Below are positions 1 through 8,463 of a stretch of 64,000 nt of DNA, in pieces; the stretch's first letter is position 1, and every line of letters starts with the position of its first letter. Origin of the DNA: Candidatus Nitrosocosmicus oleophilus (GTDB lineage: Archaea; Thermoproteota; Nitrososphaeria; Nitrososphaerales; Nitrososphaeraceae); the NCBI RefSeq assembly GCF_000802205.1, contig NZ_CP012850.1:1984001-2048000 (forward strand). The letters run 5' to 3'. Below the pieces are notes generated by a model that saw only the letters and a program-made list of their open reading frames with translations, was not told the origin of the DNA and searched no databases. A program made the position numbers and the translations under genes.

Positions 1-702
1 TTCGTTGTTCCTTAACCTATTGTTTTTAGGAGAAACAATAGAGTTCCTTCTTACCTTTATACCTGGATTGATCTTTTTGTCCTCAAGATACACAAAGTTT
101 GGATTTGAATCATAGGCTCCATCAGCTAGTACCGATTTTATCTTTACAGTGTTTGGTTCTCTCGAATCCAAAACATGATTGACTAGTTTCTTTAGCATTT
201 TCCCATCATGTACCTTCTCATCTGTCACTTCCAAAGCAATGATTTTCCTGGTCTTTATGTCTACAGCAACGTGGATCTTGAGATATCCTTTTCTATTTTG
301 TGTATTCCATTTCTCATCCATCCACTGACCTCTGTTAGTAATCTTGATACCTGTACTGTCTATTGATATTATTAGGTCATCATCGTCATCCATCTTGTCT
401 CTTTTAATATCGATGTTTAGCTTGTTGATTCGTTTACAGATGTGACCATAACTTGGTGGATTAGCAGGTAACCTTTTTCCTGTGGCCTTAATTATACCTT
501 GGGTTTGTCTGTATGGTAGGTGAAATAAATAGCGAATGTAACCAATGGCCAAGATGAAAGAATCTGGAAATACAAATGGTTTACCCTTTTTGTTTATATT
601 CATATTCTCTATCTCTGAACCCCAACCATCAAGGAAATCATACGAGAAGAGGATCTCACCGCGTTGAACTAATGAGCGATTGTAAGAGGGCCAGTCTATC
701 AC
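1..702 (-). CDS. DDE transposase (IS5-like), 3' part outside window
   Basis: The minus strand is open from a GTG at 702 to the window edge (234 codons), so the C-terminus is missing. The product begins MIDWPSYNRSLVQRGEIL, a typical N-terminus of IS5-type transposases. The first catalytic Asp is seen in the SIDSTGI segment and the second in LADGAYDS, the usual spacing for a DDE RNase H-like fold; the third acidic residue lies off the edge. An in-frame TGA two codons upstream of the GTG supports this start. The upstream (right-hand) end of the element lies somewhere in 703-860, but I could not define a terminal inverted repeat or target duplication. Only the boundaries and C-terminus are uncertain. 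Confidence 0.87.
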   Translation of the reverse strand, partial: MIDWPSYNRSLVQRGEILFSYDFLDGWGSEIENMNINKKGKPFVFPDSFILAIGYIRYLFHLPYRQTQGIIKATGKRLPANPPSYGHICKRINKLNIDIKRDKMDDDDDLIISIDSTGIKITNRGQWMDEKWNTQNRKGYLKIHVAVDIKTRKIIALEVTDEKVHDGKMLKKLVNHVLDSREPNTVKIKSVLADGAYDSNPNFVYLEDKKINPGIKVRRNSIVSPKNNRLRNNE

Positions 703-860
703 AAATAATCAATCTGTTCATTCCAGCTAAATATGTTGAGTTAGGCGACAAAGCATAAATCTTAATAAAAAAATAGCAGAAAAATAAAAAAGGTATATCA
801 CTCCGGCCAAAAAAATTAGATAACCTAACTGCTTATTTATAATAAATTAGAAAATGTATT

Positions 861-1181
861 ATGACCAAAAATTCAAAAGGGTTTAAAGTACAAAAACTAA
901 AAAATTCTATAAAATTTTACTTACCTCGAAAGGAGGGATATCTTGAAGTTGTAAAAAAGTTATCAAACGAGTTTGAAGGGATGACTCTAATAGAATTTGA
1001 TGGATATTTTGAAAATAAAATCGAACCCACTAAATATGTTCGGGTAGAAGTACATAAGAATAAGCTAACCGAGAAGGACTTGATAAAACAGGCAAACGAT
1101 CTCAGAAAAATTTTAAAGCAAAAAAGTATCGCTATAGAGATAAACAATGAAATGATTTTGGTGGAGGCTGATAATGGGTGA
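861..1181 (+). CDS. hypothetical protein, 106 aa
   Basis: A lysine-rich 106-residue protein starting at ATG, with no membrane segment, no cysteines and no motif I recognise. The pattern of short beta-like stretches (IKFYLP, MTLIEFDGYF, YVRVEVHK, IAIEINNEMILVEA) around a helical KDLIKQANDLRKILKQK segment suggests a small alpha/beta fold. It sits immediately beyond the transposase on the opposite strand and could be element cargo or a host gene. Its function is unknown. Confidence 0.5.
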   Translation: MTKNSKGFKVQKLKNSIKFYLPRKEGYLEVVKKLSNEFEGMTLIEFDGYFENKIEPTKYVRVEVHKNKLTEKDLIKQANDLRKILKQKSIAIEINNEMILVEADNG

Positions 1182-1499
1182 TCTTCTTAAACATCCAGTC
1201 CTTTTGAGTGGTTAGTCCGGTATTATTTACTCCCAATCCAATTAATATGTAAAGTCAGTTTTGTGCATATACTTACCTTAACTTGACTATTTACATTCTT
1301 TATCATTTATCATCATGTTCGCTATGATAAATTATTACGATAATGGTCAATAAATCTAAATAATTCTCGATATTTTACAAGTTAATTGATCTAAATAGTA
1401 GTTGAAAAAGGTTCTTATGTTGTAGTACGTATTTCTATCTGGGTATTTCTTGAGATCATCACAAAAAAAGGAGGATCATGAAAGAATAAAATAATTATG
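1182..1499. other. intergenic, nothing recognised
   Basis: A 318-base AT-rich gap between the converging 106-aa gene and nadE. I see no tRNA, C/D box pair or open frame of note. A TGATGA-like string on the minus strand near 1310 has no partner D box. Confidence 0.5.
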
Positions 1500-2273
1500 T
1501 TACTTTAGTTTAAATTTGCATCTTGGGATTGGCAACTCATGTTTGTGTCTATTGCTCTTTATCCACTCAATAACGATACTAACGTCTTTCTGATCCACGC
1601 CTATTATTTCAGGGAAAGAGGAATTTTTCAATGTCTTGTCAAAATTTATTTGACTTAGAATTTTATCAATGGTTTCATAAGATAATCCGATTTCGCCTTC
1701 GGCTGTCTGTCCCTTCCATAACCTTGCACTACTTTGTTTTTCAATAATATGCTGTGGAACCTCCATGTATCTGGCAATTTTTCTAACCTCTGTTTTATAG
1801 AGATCTGCAATTGGAAAAATATCAGCTCCTCCATCTCCGTATTTTGTAAAGTAACCAAGTTGCAATTCACTTTTGTCAGCAGTTCCCACCACTATGCCTC
1901 CACTAGCAGCAGCATAGTAGTACAGAATTGCCATCCTTAGCCTGACTAGGAAGTTGGCTCTTGCTAGCTTATTTCGGGGGAAGTTCTTTATTATATGATG
2001 TTTACCCTTACCGATATCAATCAACTCATAACCAATTTCCAATTTTTTTGAAATTTCTAAGCCATGTTTTACGTCAACCTTTGGAGTAACAGAATAGTCC
2101 GGGAGTAACAGACCTAAAACCTTTTCAGGTCCCAATGCTTGTGCTGAGAGATATGCTGTAACGGTCGAATCTATTCCGCCGCTAATCCCAATTACAACAC
2201 ATTTAGCGTTTCTTGAACTAGTCTCTTTGGTTAAGAATCTTGAGATTTTTTTTATTACTTTTCTTTCATCCAA
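1500..2273 (-). CDS. nadE: NH3-dependent NAD+ synthetase
   Basis: This cytosolic enzyme amidates nicotinic acid adenine dinucleotide to NAD+ using ATP and ammonia, the last step of NAD synthesis. The PP-loop SGGIDST lies at residues 31-37, and the family block GTADKSELQLGYFTKYGDGG followed by ADIFPIADLYKTEVR is present. At 257 aa it is the short form without the N-terminal glutaminase domain, so ammonia must come from solution or a partner. It stands alone, with long AT-rich gaps on both sides. A 16-bp perfect palindrome 22-37 bp before the ATG suggests specific transcriptional control. The family assignment is firm. Confidence 0.95.
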   Translation of the reverse strand: MDERKVIKKISRFLTKETSSRNAKCVVIGISGGIDSTVTAYLSAQALGPEKVLGLLLPDYSVTPKVDVKHGLEISKKLEIGYELIDIGKGKHHIIKNFPRNKLARANFLVRLRMAILYYYAAASGGIVVGTADKSELQLGYFTKYGDGGADIFPIADLYKTEVRKIARYMEVPQHIIEKQSSARLWKGQTAEGEIGLSYETIDKILSQINFDKTLKNSSFPEIIGVDQKDVSIVIEWIKSNRHKHELPIPRCKFKLK

Positions 2274-2845
2274 GTTTCCTCATACCGCTTCTAAATGCAA
2301 CATGTTGCATATGACTCAAAGGGTAAATATCTTTCATAATTTAAGTTAATAGCTCGAAAACCAAATCAAAAATTGCACAATGGTAATTGTGTTCATGTTC
2401 AAAGCACATATTCTCAATAATTGAATAATTTAAGTTTTCCTTGACTTTGCACAATCTACTACGCAGATTTTATCAATAAAATTTCATAATGGATGGACAA
2501 TTGTTTTATCTTTGATACCTTATAACAGTCCAAGCCTTGTTTACGTGTTTGATTTTCTAAGATGTCACAAATTAAGAAACATTAAAAGGTCAGACAGAAG
2601 TTTAACAACCTCTTTTAAAACAAAAAATATGAGTTGCAGGGGCAATCATTTGATAACTGTCCCCATGTGAATAAAATATGGACTACCTATCAATAAATCA
2701 ATAGATACTTATTATACTACGCACCAGTCGGGTTTCTAAGTATTATATGGTAATTATCATCTTCTAATAATAGTTCTAGAATCACGCTTCTTCACATGTA
2801 GTGGGATATGAAAACTTCTCTAAAAATTCTTGTTCGTAATTCACG
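2274..2845. other. intergenic region, 572 bases
   Basis: This gap lies upstream of both nadE and the HAD gene's 3' end. Besides the palindrome at 2295-2310 it holds a weak imperfect hairpin (GGGGCA at about 2639 with TGTCCCC about 13 bases on) and much A/T-rich sequence. No gene, tRNA or convincing C/D box RNA was seen. Confidence 0.45.
2295..2310. promoter_or_regulatory. 16-bp perfect palindrome upstream of nadE, candidate operator
   Basis: ATGCAACATGTTGCAT is its own reverse complement over 16 bases. It ends 22 bp before the nadE start codon, just downstream of an AT-rich TATA-like stretch around 2320-2330, where a bound dimeric repressor would block initiation. The position and symmetry are seen; the regulatory role and the protein that binds are inferred. 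Confidence 0.5.
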
Positions 2846-3541
2846 TCATATTGTCTGAACATCACGACAGCACCAATCAATTAGAAATTTTGCCGCTGAT
2901 TGAGTATCTTCATACACATTTTTAGTTGCAAAATCATTATCATTTAGGACACGAAAATCTGAGAGTTCTAGTGGGGTATTATTCAGTGTAACAATGTACT
3001 CAATATTGGCCTTTACAGCTGATTCAACGCCTAGAGGCGCATTTTCGACAACTAATGCTTCAGAAGGATTCAATTTGAGTTTAGATAACGCCATGATAAA
3101 CGGCTGAGGATTCGGTTTGCCTTCTTCTAGATCCTCGCTAGATATGATTAGGTCAAATTTGGAAAGGTTGTTTTGTTCTAACAGCGACTCGACCTCTTTC
3201 CTAGATGCTCCACTTACTACTGCTGTTAAACAATTCTTACAATTGAGCGATTCAATTAATTCTTTTACCCCCGGAAAAGCTCCTGCTCTTTGAAGCTCTT
3301 CAAATAATCCTTTTTTCCGGTTACTAATATTTTCTACAAGTTTCTCATCAGGCGATTCGAGATTACTTCGTTTGAAAATTTCCCGTATTAGTAAGGGGCC
3401 AGGCATTCCCTCAAGTAAAAACACATTTCTTTTGTCTATATCAATTTTAACGATTTCTCTAAATGCCTTTTGAAAAGCTTCTGCATGAAATGGCATCGCA
3501 TCTATGAGTACGCCATCCATGTCAAACAAAATTCCTTTCAA
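2846..3541 (-). CDS. HAD-superfamily phosphatase, beta-phosphoglucomutase-like
   Basis: A 231-aa HAD hydrolase with all four motifs in order: DMDGVLID near the N-terminus (nucleophile Asp7 and acid/base Asp9), VVSGAS (motif II), the EEGKPNPQPF lysine (motif III) and VVENAPLGVESA (motif IV, with Glu-Asn in place of the common Glu-Asp). The helical cap between motifs I and II is the type seen in beta-phosphoglucomutases and phosphoglycolate or sugar phosphatases. The substrate cannot be told from sequence. The gene is isolated, with about 400 bases or more of non-coding DNA on both sides, so context does not help. Confidence 0.85.
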   Translation of the reverse strand: MKGILFDMDGVLIDAMPFHAEAFQKAFREIVKIDIDKRNVFLLEGMPGPLLIREIFKRSNLESPDEKLVENISNRKKGLFEELQRAGAFPGVKELIESLNCKNCLTAVVSGASRKEVESLLEQNNLSKFDLIISSEDLEEGKPNPQPFIMALSKLKLNPSEALVVENAPLGVESAVKANIEYIVTLNNTPLELSDFRVLNDNDFATKNVYEDTQSAAKFLIDWCCRDVQTI

Positions 3542-3943
3542 CTTTGATTAACAAGTCACTTTTCAACAATATAAAGTGTGATAATAGATTCTCCTCTGAT
3601 TCTGCCATTTCGGAACAGAAAAAGCACTACTCGTAAAAGAGGATCGTATAAAGTTTGTTGAATAAATATTTTCCCAATAACATACTAAGATTTGACATTT
3701 GTCTTAATATAAGTAGATATAATTCCAGTTAACATATGATGATAAAAAAATGAAAGAAATATGTTTCATCATTGCAATAAATAGACTGTTTACCAACATC
3801 AGTAACATAGTAAATAGTAAATAGATATATCATGATTAGTTCAAGGTGGACTTGAGTCATATATGAACCAAATATCCATTAAATCAAAGATTGAATTATA
3901 ACCCTTGAAATAATCGCAATATCAAAATATTAACGCACCATAA
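3542..3943. other. intergenic, nothing recognised
   Basis: About 400 A/T-rich bases with short internal duplications such as ATAGTAAATAGTAAATAG near 3808. A TGATGA at about 3737 has no matching CTGA box. No open frame or RNA gene was recognised. Confidence 0.45.
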
Positions 3944-4327
3944 TTAATCCCTCTGCAATACATTTTCGATGATTTCTTTTAAGGCTGAAATCTTGACTGG
4001 TTTTTGCACTATGTCGTCTATCTTGGCGATCTTATAAGTCTCACTTATCATTAGATCCTCAACCATAAATGCTGTTATCAAAATGATCTTAATTTTTTCA
4101 TTAATTTTTCTGATTTCAGCAGCAAGATCTAGTCCTGACATCTCTGGCATCCTTAGATCAGTAAGTATTAGTGAAAATTCCTTCGTACCTTGTTTAAAGA
4201 ATTCAAGTGCCATAATTGGATCAGTGAAAGTGATAGGCTCATAACCCATTCTTTCTAGAAATGCTTTAAATAATGAAGCCAGTTCCTTTTCGTCTTCAAC
4301 CACCATTACAGACGCAGGTTCCGACAT
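3944..4327 (-). CDS. single-domain response regulator (CheY-like)
   Basis: The 127 residues form one receiver domain and nothing else. The acidic pair is at residues 11-13 (EDE), the phospho-acceptor Asp57 is in LILTDLRMPEMSG, the switch Thr85 is in LITAF and the conserved Lys109 is in VQKPV. A stand-alone receiver must act by protein contact, as in CheY or Spo0F-type relays. No histidine kinase gene is adjacent, so its partner is elsewhere. A TATA-like TTAAATATT lies about 25 bp before the ATG, consistent with a leaderless transcript. Its output is unknown. Confidence 0.9.
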   Translation of the reverse strand: MSEPASVMVVEDEKELASLFKAFLERMGYEPITFTDPIMALEFFKQGTKEFSLILTDLRMPEMSGLDLAAEIRKINEKIKIILITAFMVEDLMISETYKIAKIDDIVQKPVKISALKEIIENVLQRD

Positions 4328-4554
4328 ATCGAATACTTTAGTGCATGCGTGAATATTTAACCGTTTTCAATACTAATTTTAACCAATACATTACATCAAT
4401 TGACGCAAATTGCATTAAATGTACTATACACTGAAATGTTCTTTAATTCTAAAAGGATCAAATATTTGTCTTAATTATGGACCTTCTAATTTTTACTTGA
4501 CTACAATTTTGACATACAGTAAATATGTTGAGAATATATCAAGTTCGGATAAAG

Positions 4555-4875
4555 TTACTCCAAATATAAAAGAATTTCACTAGTTGTAATCTTTTCTGTT
4601 AGCTTTTTACGTTCTATCTTAAATAATAAATTTACTCCCGCGTTGCTGGTATAAAACGAGTGATTAGTACCATTATAATTTATCAATCTATATTCAATGA
4701 GGTAAAAGAGATATTTTTTTATTAATTCTTCAGAGATAGGTAACAATCTTTGAATTTTCCAATAAATATGCTGGATCGGAGTACCTTTCACACACATTAG
4801 CAAAATAGGCTGAAATATAACGGCCTGCATAACTAAAATGTTTTGAGTTTTCTCTTCATCCTTAATAAGTTTCAT
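4555..4875 (-). CDS. small winged-helix-like protein, 106 aa
   Basis: The 106 residues are mostly helical, with a central IYWKIQRLLPISEELIKKYL segment and a following YLIEYRLINYNGTNHSFYTS stretch that resembles the recognition helix and wing of archaeal winged-helix regulators; the YxTSNAG ending is common in such proteins. Its ATG overlaps the stop of the upstream 65-aa gene by one base (TAATG), so the two are translationally coupled and probably function together. No ligand domain is present. The DNA-binding role is an inference from the pattern. Confidence 0.6.
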   Translation of the reverse strand: MKLIKDEEKTQNILVMQAVIFQPILLMCVKGTPIQHIYWKIQRLLPISEELIKKYLFYLIEYRLINYNGTNHSFYTSNAGVNLLFKIERKKLTEKITTSEILLYLE

Positions 4876-5072
4876 TACAATATCCCGCCGATTTCACTCA
4901 TATTATTCAGACCAATCTTTGTCCTCAGAATAATGGAACTATAATTAAAAGGAACTTTAACGGTGTTCAAACCTAAACATTTGTTTAAGGTCTTGCATCT
5001 CCGATCCGTTTCCCCTACAAACTCTAGATGCATTTTAGACAAATTGATTTCATCTAAACTGATCTTGACCAT
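4875..5072 (-). CDS. hypothetical protein, 65 aa, coupled to the wHTH-like gene
   Basis: A 65-residue protein (MVKISLDEINLSKMHLEF at the start) with two cysteines (RRCKTLNKC) four residues apart and no recognised domain. Two features support its being a real gene: a good TATA element CTATATAAG at 5097-5105, about 25-33 bp before the ATG, and a TAATG stop-start overlap with the next gene. It might be a small partner or antitoxin-like protein, but nothing in the sequence proves that. Confidence 0.5.
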   Translation of the reverse strand: MVKISLDEINLSKMHLEFVGETDRRCKTLNKCLGLNTVKVPFNYSSIILRTKIGLNNMSEIGGIL

Positions 5073-5475
5073 GTTTGAAAATTTTAGCGCAACATTCTAT
5101 ATAAGGAGTGATCCGTCTAGTTTCCTAGTGACTACTTTGCTATGCACATAGAAATTAGACCACACAAGCTGTCTTTGAAAATAATCGACCGACTTTTCAC
5201 ATTTTGTCAATTAAGTATACATGTCAATTCCATTAACAAGTAACAAAACAAAGTATCATAGCAAAACTAATCTGTAACGTAGTCTGAATTCGGACAAGTC
5301 TGGTTTGTTTTGTAACTTAGTCTATGAAGTAAAAATGATTTTGCTTGTATTATACATAACGTAGGGACGGGTCATCTAATCGAGGCGTCACCATTTTGTT
5401 AATATACAAATATACAAATCCGAATAGTTTAATGATTCGATGAACCTTTCACAGTATGTCGCACTCAATGTTATT
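5073..5475. other. intergenic region, about 400 bases
   Basis: Apart from the promoter at 5097-5105, this gap contains an imperfect direct repeat (TGTAACGTAGTCT near 5274 and TGTAACTTAGTCT near 5312, 38 bases apart) and a tandem AATATACAA duplication near 5400. No gene was recognised. Confidence 0.4.
5097..5105 (-). promoter_or_regulatory. TATA element for the 65-aa/106-aa gene pair
   Basis: On the minus strand this reads CTTATATAG, a strong archaeal TATA box. Its spacing to the ATG at 5072 places the transcription start at or within a few bases of the start codon, typical of leaderless archaeal mRNAs. Confidence 0.55.
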
Positions 5476-6042
5476 TTAGCTTTCGGGGTTAATATCTCCA
5501 ATAAGTTTTGAGGATTCAATTACACTTACAACTTGTAAATCATCGCTACCTGAAATAATTTTCGACAAAGTAGGTTTTGCCTCCTTCCCCAATATCATTG
5601 CCTCCTTTCCTCTTCGCATTAATACTAAAGTCATGTTATTTTCTGTCAATGTATGTGCAAAATTCTTGGCTAAATCTAACTGCTGTTGGAAAGAAGATTC
5701 TTTATCAGTCATGGAGTGAATGAATTCCTTAGCACCATCCAGTTTATCTAATATTTTATTTACCGAACTTTCGTTTTCCTTGCCATTTGGCAAACCTTTA
5801 TCCTCGTGACTATCGCTGATACCTCCTTTAAGGAAATCAAACAAATCAGGTTCTATTATGTCGATATTGATCCTATTTGCATTGTTTCCTGAGGTTGCAA
5901 CAATATCTATAGCTGATTTGTCCTGGATCTCAATATGTAATTTTCCACTCTTTATCGCTTTAACCGATTTTACTAACTTATCAATCAATGAATTACTAGA
6001 CTTCTCCATTTTTTTGTGTTCAATGTTTGTCAATCCAACCAA
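5476..6042 (-). CDS. hypothetical protein, 188 aa
   Basis: A soluble, charged 188-aa protein. An N-terminal helix is followed by a beta-rich stretch (KLHIEIQDKSAIDIVATSG, INIDIIEPDLFDFL) and a helical C-terminal half ending in NMTLVLMRRGKEAMILGKEA and a further strand-helix unit. I recognise no family. The frame opens at TTG 6042; the ATG at residue 12 (6009) is an alternative. It lies 64 bases downstream of the 109-aa gene on the same strand, and both combine a KLxxEI/KIEM-type strand with long helices, so they may be partners in one operon. Confidence 0.55.
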   Translation of the reverse strand: MVGLTNIEHKKMEKSSNSLIDKLVKSVKAIKSGKLHIEIQDKSAIDIVATSGNNANRINIDIIEPDLFDFLKGGISDSHEDKGLPNGKENESSVNKILDKLDGAKEFIHSMTDKESSFQQQLDLAKNFAHTLTENNMTLVLMRRGKEAMILGKEAKPTLSKIISGSDDLQVVSVIESSKLIGDINPES

Positions 6043-6106
6043 ATCTCAATTATTTATTGGGAAGCCTCCAAAGGCCAGGTTGTCATAGGGTTCAGATTCA
6101 TTATTA

Positions 6107-6436
6107 TCATCGGTTGACATCATTGTTACTATCATAACCTTGAATATTCTCTTCTATCGTGGTCTCATTACCTTTTGTCTCTTTAACGCTACCTTTGTTT
6201 TTCTTGTGAACTTCGGCGGAAATTCTAATTGAACCGTTCACAGTAAGGTTGCCACTGCAAATCTGACACCCTTCATGACCTTCAGCTTTAGGCATCTCTA
6301 TTTTGAGGTTATCAAATGAATATGTAATAACTGCACCCTTTCCAGTTAACTTTTCAACTAATTGTTCTAAAATGGGCACACCCTCTTCGGATATTTTATG
6401 GGTTATCTTATTTAGATTATTATTTAATTGATTCAT
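6107..6436 (-). CDS. hypothetical protein with CxxC motif, 109 aa
   Basis: The 109-aa protein has an N-terminal amphipathic helix (residues 1-35), a beta segment (AVITYSFDNLKIEMPK), a GCQICSG motif that could bind a metal or form a disulfide, another beta segment (NLTVNGSIRISAEV) and a polar tail rich in Lys, Glu and Asn. A TTTATAA element lies about 30 bp before the ATG. The 188-aa gene follows on the same strand. I cannot assign a function. Confidence 0.55.
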   Translation of the reverse strand: MNQLNNNLNKITHKISEEGVPILEQLVEKLTGKGAVITYSFDNLKIEMPKAEGHEGCQICSGNLTVNGSIRISAEVHKKNKGSVKETKGNETTIEENIQGYDSNNDVNR

Positions 6437-6741
6437 TCTGTATACGGTTATATTATAACATGAAACGTTATAAATCGTATATGTTTTGTTTTCTATTATC
6501 TAGGTTTATCTTCATGCATTTTCTTCCCCTATCAGGGAATAAGTCTATATCAACAAGTCGCATAGATGATAAGGTTGCTCCATGGAACTTTATACAGAAT
6601 TAACATTTGGGCTTTGATATACGGTTCTAATTTAACAATTAATCCTCATCTTTCATACTCCGCGATACTTATCTGGAAAGTCCCAAGGGTTAACCAGAGA
6701 AACAGAGAACTTTAAATTGATATGATGGATTATTTTAATAG
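6437..6741. other. divergent intergenic region
   Basis: About 305 bases between the divergently transcribed 109-aa and 96-aa genes, so it should hold both promoters; TATA-like strings lie near 6465 (minus) and 6712 (plus). Nothing else was recognised. Confidence 0.4.
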
Positions 6742-7032
6742 TTGATCCCTGAACATTGCTCTTTTGTATCAGACGGCCTTGCATGCCGTCTTCCTCCTGA
6801 ATTTATTATTGAAGTAGAAGATAAAACTGACCACAACGGTAAATTTATGATAGGAGTGACCTGTTCAGATCACAGGGCTTTATTAGAAGATAGGTTTCAT
6901 TTACTGCAAAAAAAGAATGTTATTCCTTCGGGTAAGATAAGTTTGACGAACATACGAATAATCCATACGGATTGTGTTAAGGGCAACCGAGAAGATGAGG
7001 AAGAGGTTCGGATCAAGAGACTAGATGTATAG
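6742..7032 (+). CDS. hypothetical protein with Cys/His residues, 96 aa
   Basis: A 96-aa protein starting at TTG (IPEHCSFVSDGLACRLPPEF) that carries Cys6, a Cys near residue 14, a VTCSDHR segment and a late Cys. The CxnC...CSDHR arrangement could form a small metal site, and the IIEVEDK and FMIGVTC strands suggest a small beta-fold. No family is recognised. It converges on the dehydrogenase gene with 12 bases between their stops. Confidence 0.55.
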   Translation: MIPEHCSFVSDGLACRLPPEFIIEVEDKTDHNGKFMIGVTCSDHRALLEDRFHLLQKKNVIPSGKISLTNIRIIHTDCVKGNREDEEEVRIKRLDV

Positions 7033-7044
7033 CTGGTAGAGATA

Positions 7045-8037
7045 TTATCTTAGTAGTAATGCCTTGGCTTGACGACCTTTCAACACGTCAATAATATTAG
7101 AAGCAGCAATTACTGACATTTTGTTTCGCGTTTCAATGCTTGCGCTACCTATATGTGGTAATAGAACTACATTTTGCATTTTGATTAGCGGATTGTTACT
7201 CTTGATTGGTTCATCTTCAAAGACATCTAAGCCGGCTCCTGCGATCAACCTCTCCTTTAAACCACGAATCAAATCACGCTCATTAATAATTTTGCCCCTT
7301 GAAATATTTATTATAAAAGTATTCCTTTTCATCATTTTTATCTTATCATAATCTATTAAATGATAACTATCTTTATTGAGGGTACAACTAATTACAACAT
7401 AATCTGATTCTGAGACAAGTTTTTGTAAATTGCAATATTCTAACTTGTCAGACGATTTATTTCTATTAAAATCATTCTGATCAAAATTCCTTTTTGTAAA
7501 TAATATTTTCATTCCAAATCCTGTTGCCCGTCTACAAATTGCGCTGCCTATTTTTCCCAAGCCAATGACTCCTAGAGTTTTATGATGCAAATCACTCCCA
7601 ATCATAAGGTCTGGATTCCAGCCATATTTCCATTTACCTTTTCTGAGGTAGTTGTCAGCTGCAACCATTCTTCTTCCAAGACAAAGCATGAGCCCAATTG
7701 CTAAATCAGCAGTAGTATCAGTAAGGATGTCTCCGGTATAACCTACCCTTATTCCTCTCCTCTTAGCTTCTGATATATCGATGTGTTCATATCCTGTACT
7801 GAATGTGCTAATTACCTTGAGTGATGGACCAGCAGCTTCCATGATTTGTTTATCAATCTTATCGTTAAGAAAACACAAAATCGCATTTACACCCTTCACT
7901 TTCTTTAATAATTCCGGATACTGAAGAGGAGCATTTCTTCGATTTATGATTAAGTCACAATGAGGCTCTAAGATGTTTAAACCTGCTTCTGGAATCGGTC
8001 TCGTTACCAACACAATCGGTCTAATTTTCTTTGACAA
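7045..8037 (-). CDS. D-2-hydroxyacid dehydrogenase (glyoxylate/hydroxypyruvate reductase type)
   Basis: A 330-aa NAD(P)-dependent enzyme that reduces 2-oxo acids to D-2-hydroxy acids. The Rossmann motif GLGKIGSAICRR lies in the middle. The catalytic triad is visible: Arg in INISRGKIIN, Glu in DVFEDEPI and His in LLPHIGSAS, and the substrate-binding STGYEHIDI loop is present. Length and order fit the GyaR/GhrB group, which acts on glyoxylate and hydroxypyruvate, but phosphoglycerate or lactate dehydrogenase activity cannot be excluded. It lacks the ACT domain of long SerA enzymes. There are no functionally linked neighbours. Confidence 0.88.
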   Translation of the reverse strand: MSKKIRPIVLVTRPIPEAGLNILEPHCDLIINRRNAPLQYPELLKKVKGVNAILCFLNDKIDKQIMEAAGPSLKVISTFSTGYEHIDISEAKRRGIRVGYTGDILTDTTADLAIGLMLCLGRRMVAADNYLRKGKWKYGWNPDLMIGSDLHHKTLGVIGLGKIGSAICRRATGFGMKILFTKRNFDQNDFNRNKSSDKLEYCNLQKLVSESDYVVISCTLNKDSYHLIDYDKIKMMKRNTFIINISRGKIINERDLIRGLKERLIAGAGLDVFEDEPIKSNNPLIKMQNVVLLPHIGSASIETRNKMSVIAASNIIDVLKGRQAKALLLR

Positions 8038-8463
8038 ATGTTGTCTATTGAGCTTCCGTTATATTATTTGTTAATTTTGTAGGAATGATTTATTCAAAAA
8101 TTTATGTCTGCAGCATTGTTGGAGCAAAAGGTTATGGTTTATGTAATGATGACCATCTTTTCAATCTCTAAATTGAATCAAGTGTACTTTTCTAGACCAT
8201 CAAGATTCTATATTCGTCACTACAAGTGCATGGGGACATGATAATCCACCAGCTCAATATCGCATATTATTTTAAGTAATACAAATGAATTGTTTTGTAT
8301 ATTTAAGGCTCTGAACGCTACTTGATATTTTTAAAGAAAGTCCGTTGAGGCCCAACAAAAGATAGGGAATGTAGTTGCGATCTTAAATATATAAAAGTAA
8401 AAGCAGCAACCGTATGTTTATTTTTACAAGTATATTTTTATAGACTACTGATTATTAGAATTC
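8038..8463. other. divergent intergenic region
   Basis: A 426-base gap between divergently transcribed genes. It contains TATA-like TTAAATATATAAAA near 8381-8396, probably upstream of the AAA ATPase. A TGATGA near 8146 lacks a partner CTGA box. No gene was recognised. Confidence 0.4.

Noticed and set aside
703-860. Terminal inverted repeat of the insertion sequence
   Set aside because: The left end of the element is outside the window, so no matching end could be compared and the boundary is left open.
2639-2666. Hairpin GGGGCA...TGTCCCC as a terminator or RNA element
   Set aside because: The arms differ by a base, there is no U-tract after it, and it lies far from the neighbouring stops.
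6054-6110. 18-codon frame overlapping the stop of the 109-aa gene
   Set aside because: Too short to judge from one sequence; mentioned only as a possible coupling peptide.
8141-8200. Second C/D box sRNA, based on a TGATGA box
   Set aside because: No CTGA box follows at guide distance and no terminal stem can be formed, unlike the RNA at 14250. Similar single boxes near 1310 and 3737 were rejected for the same reason.
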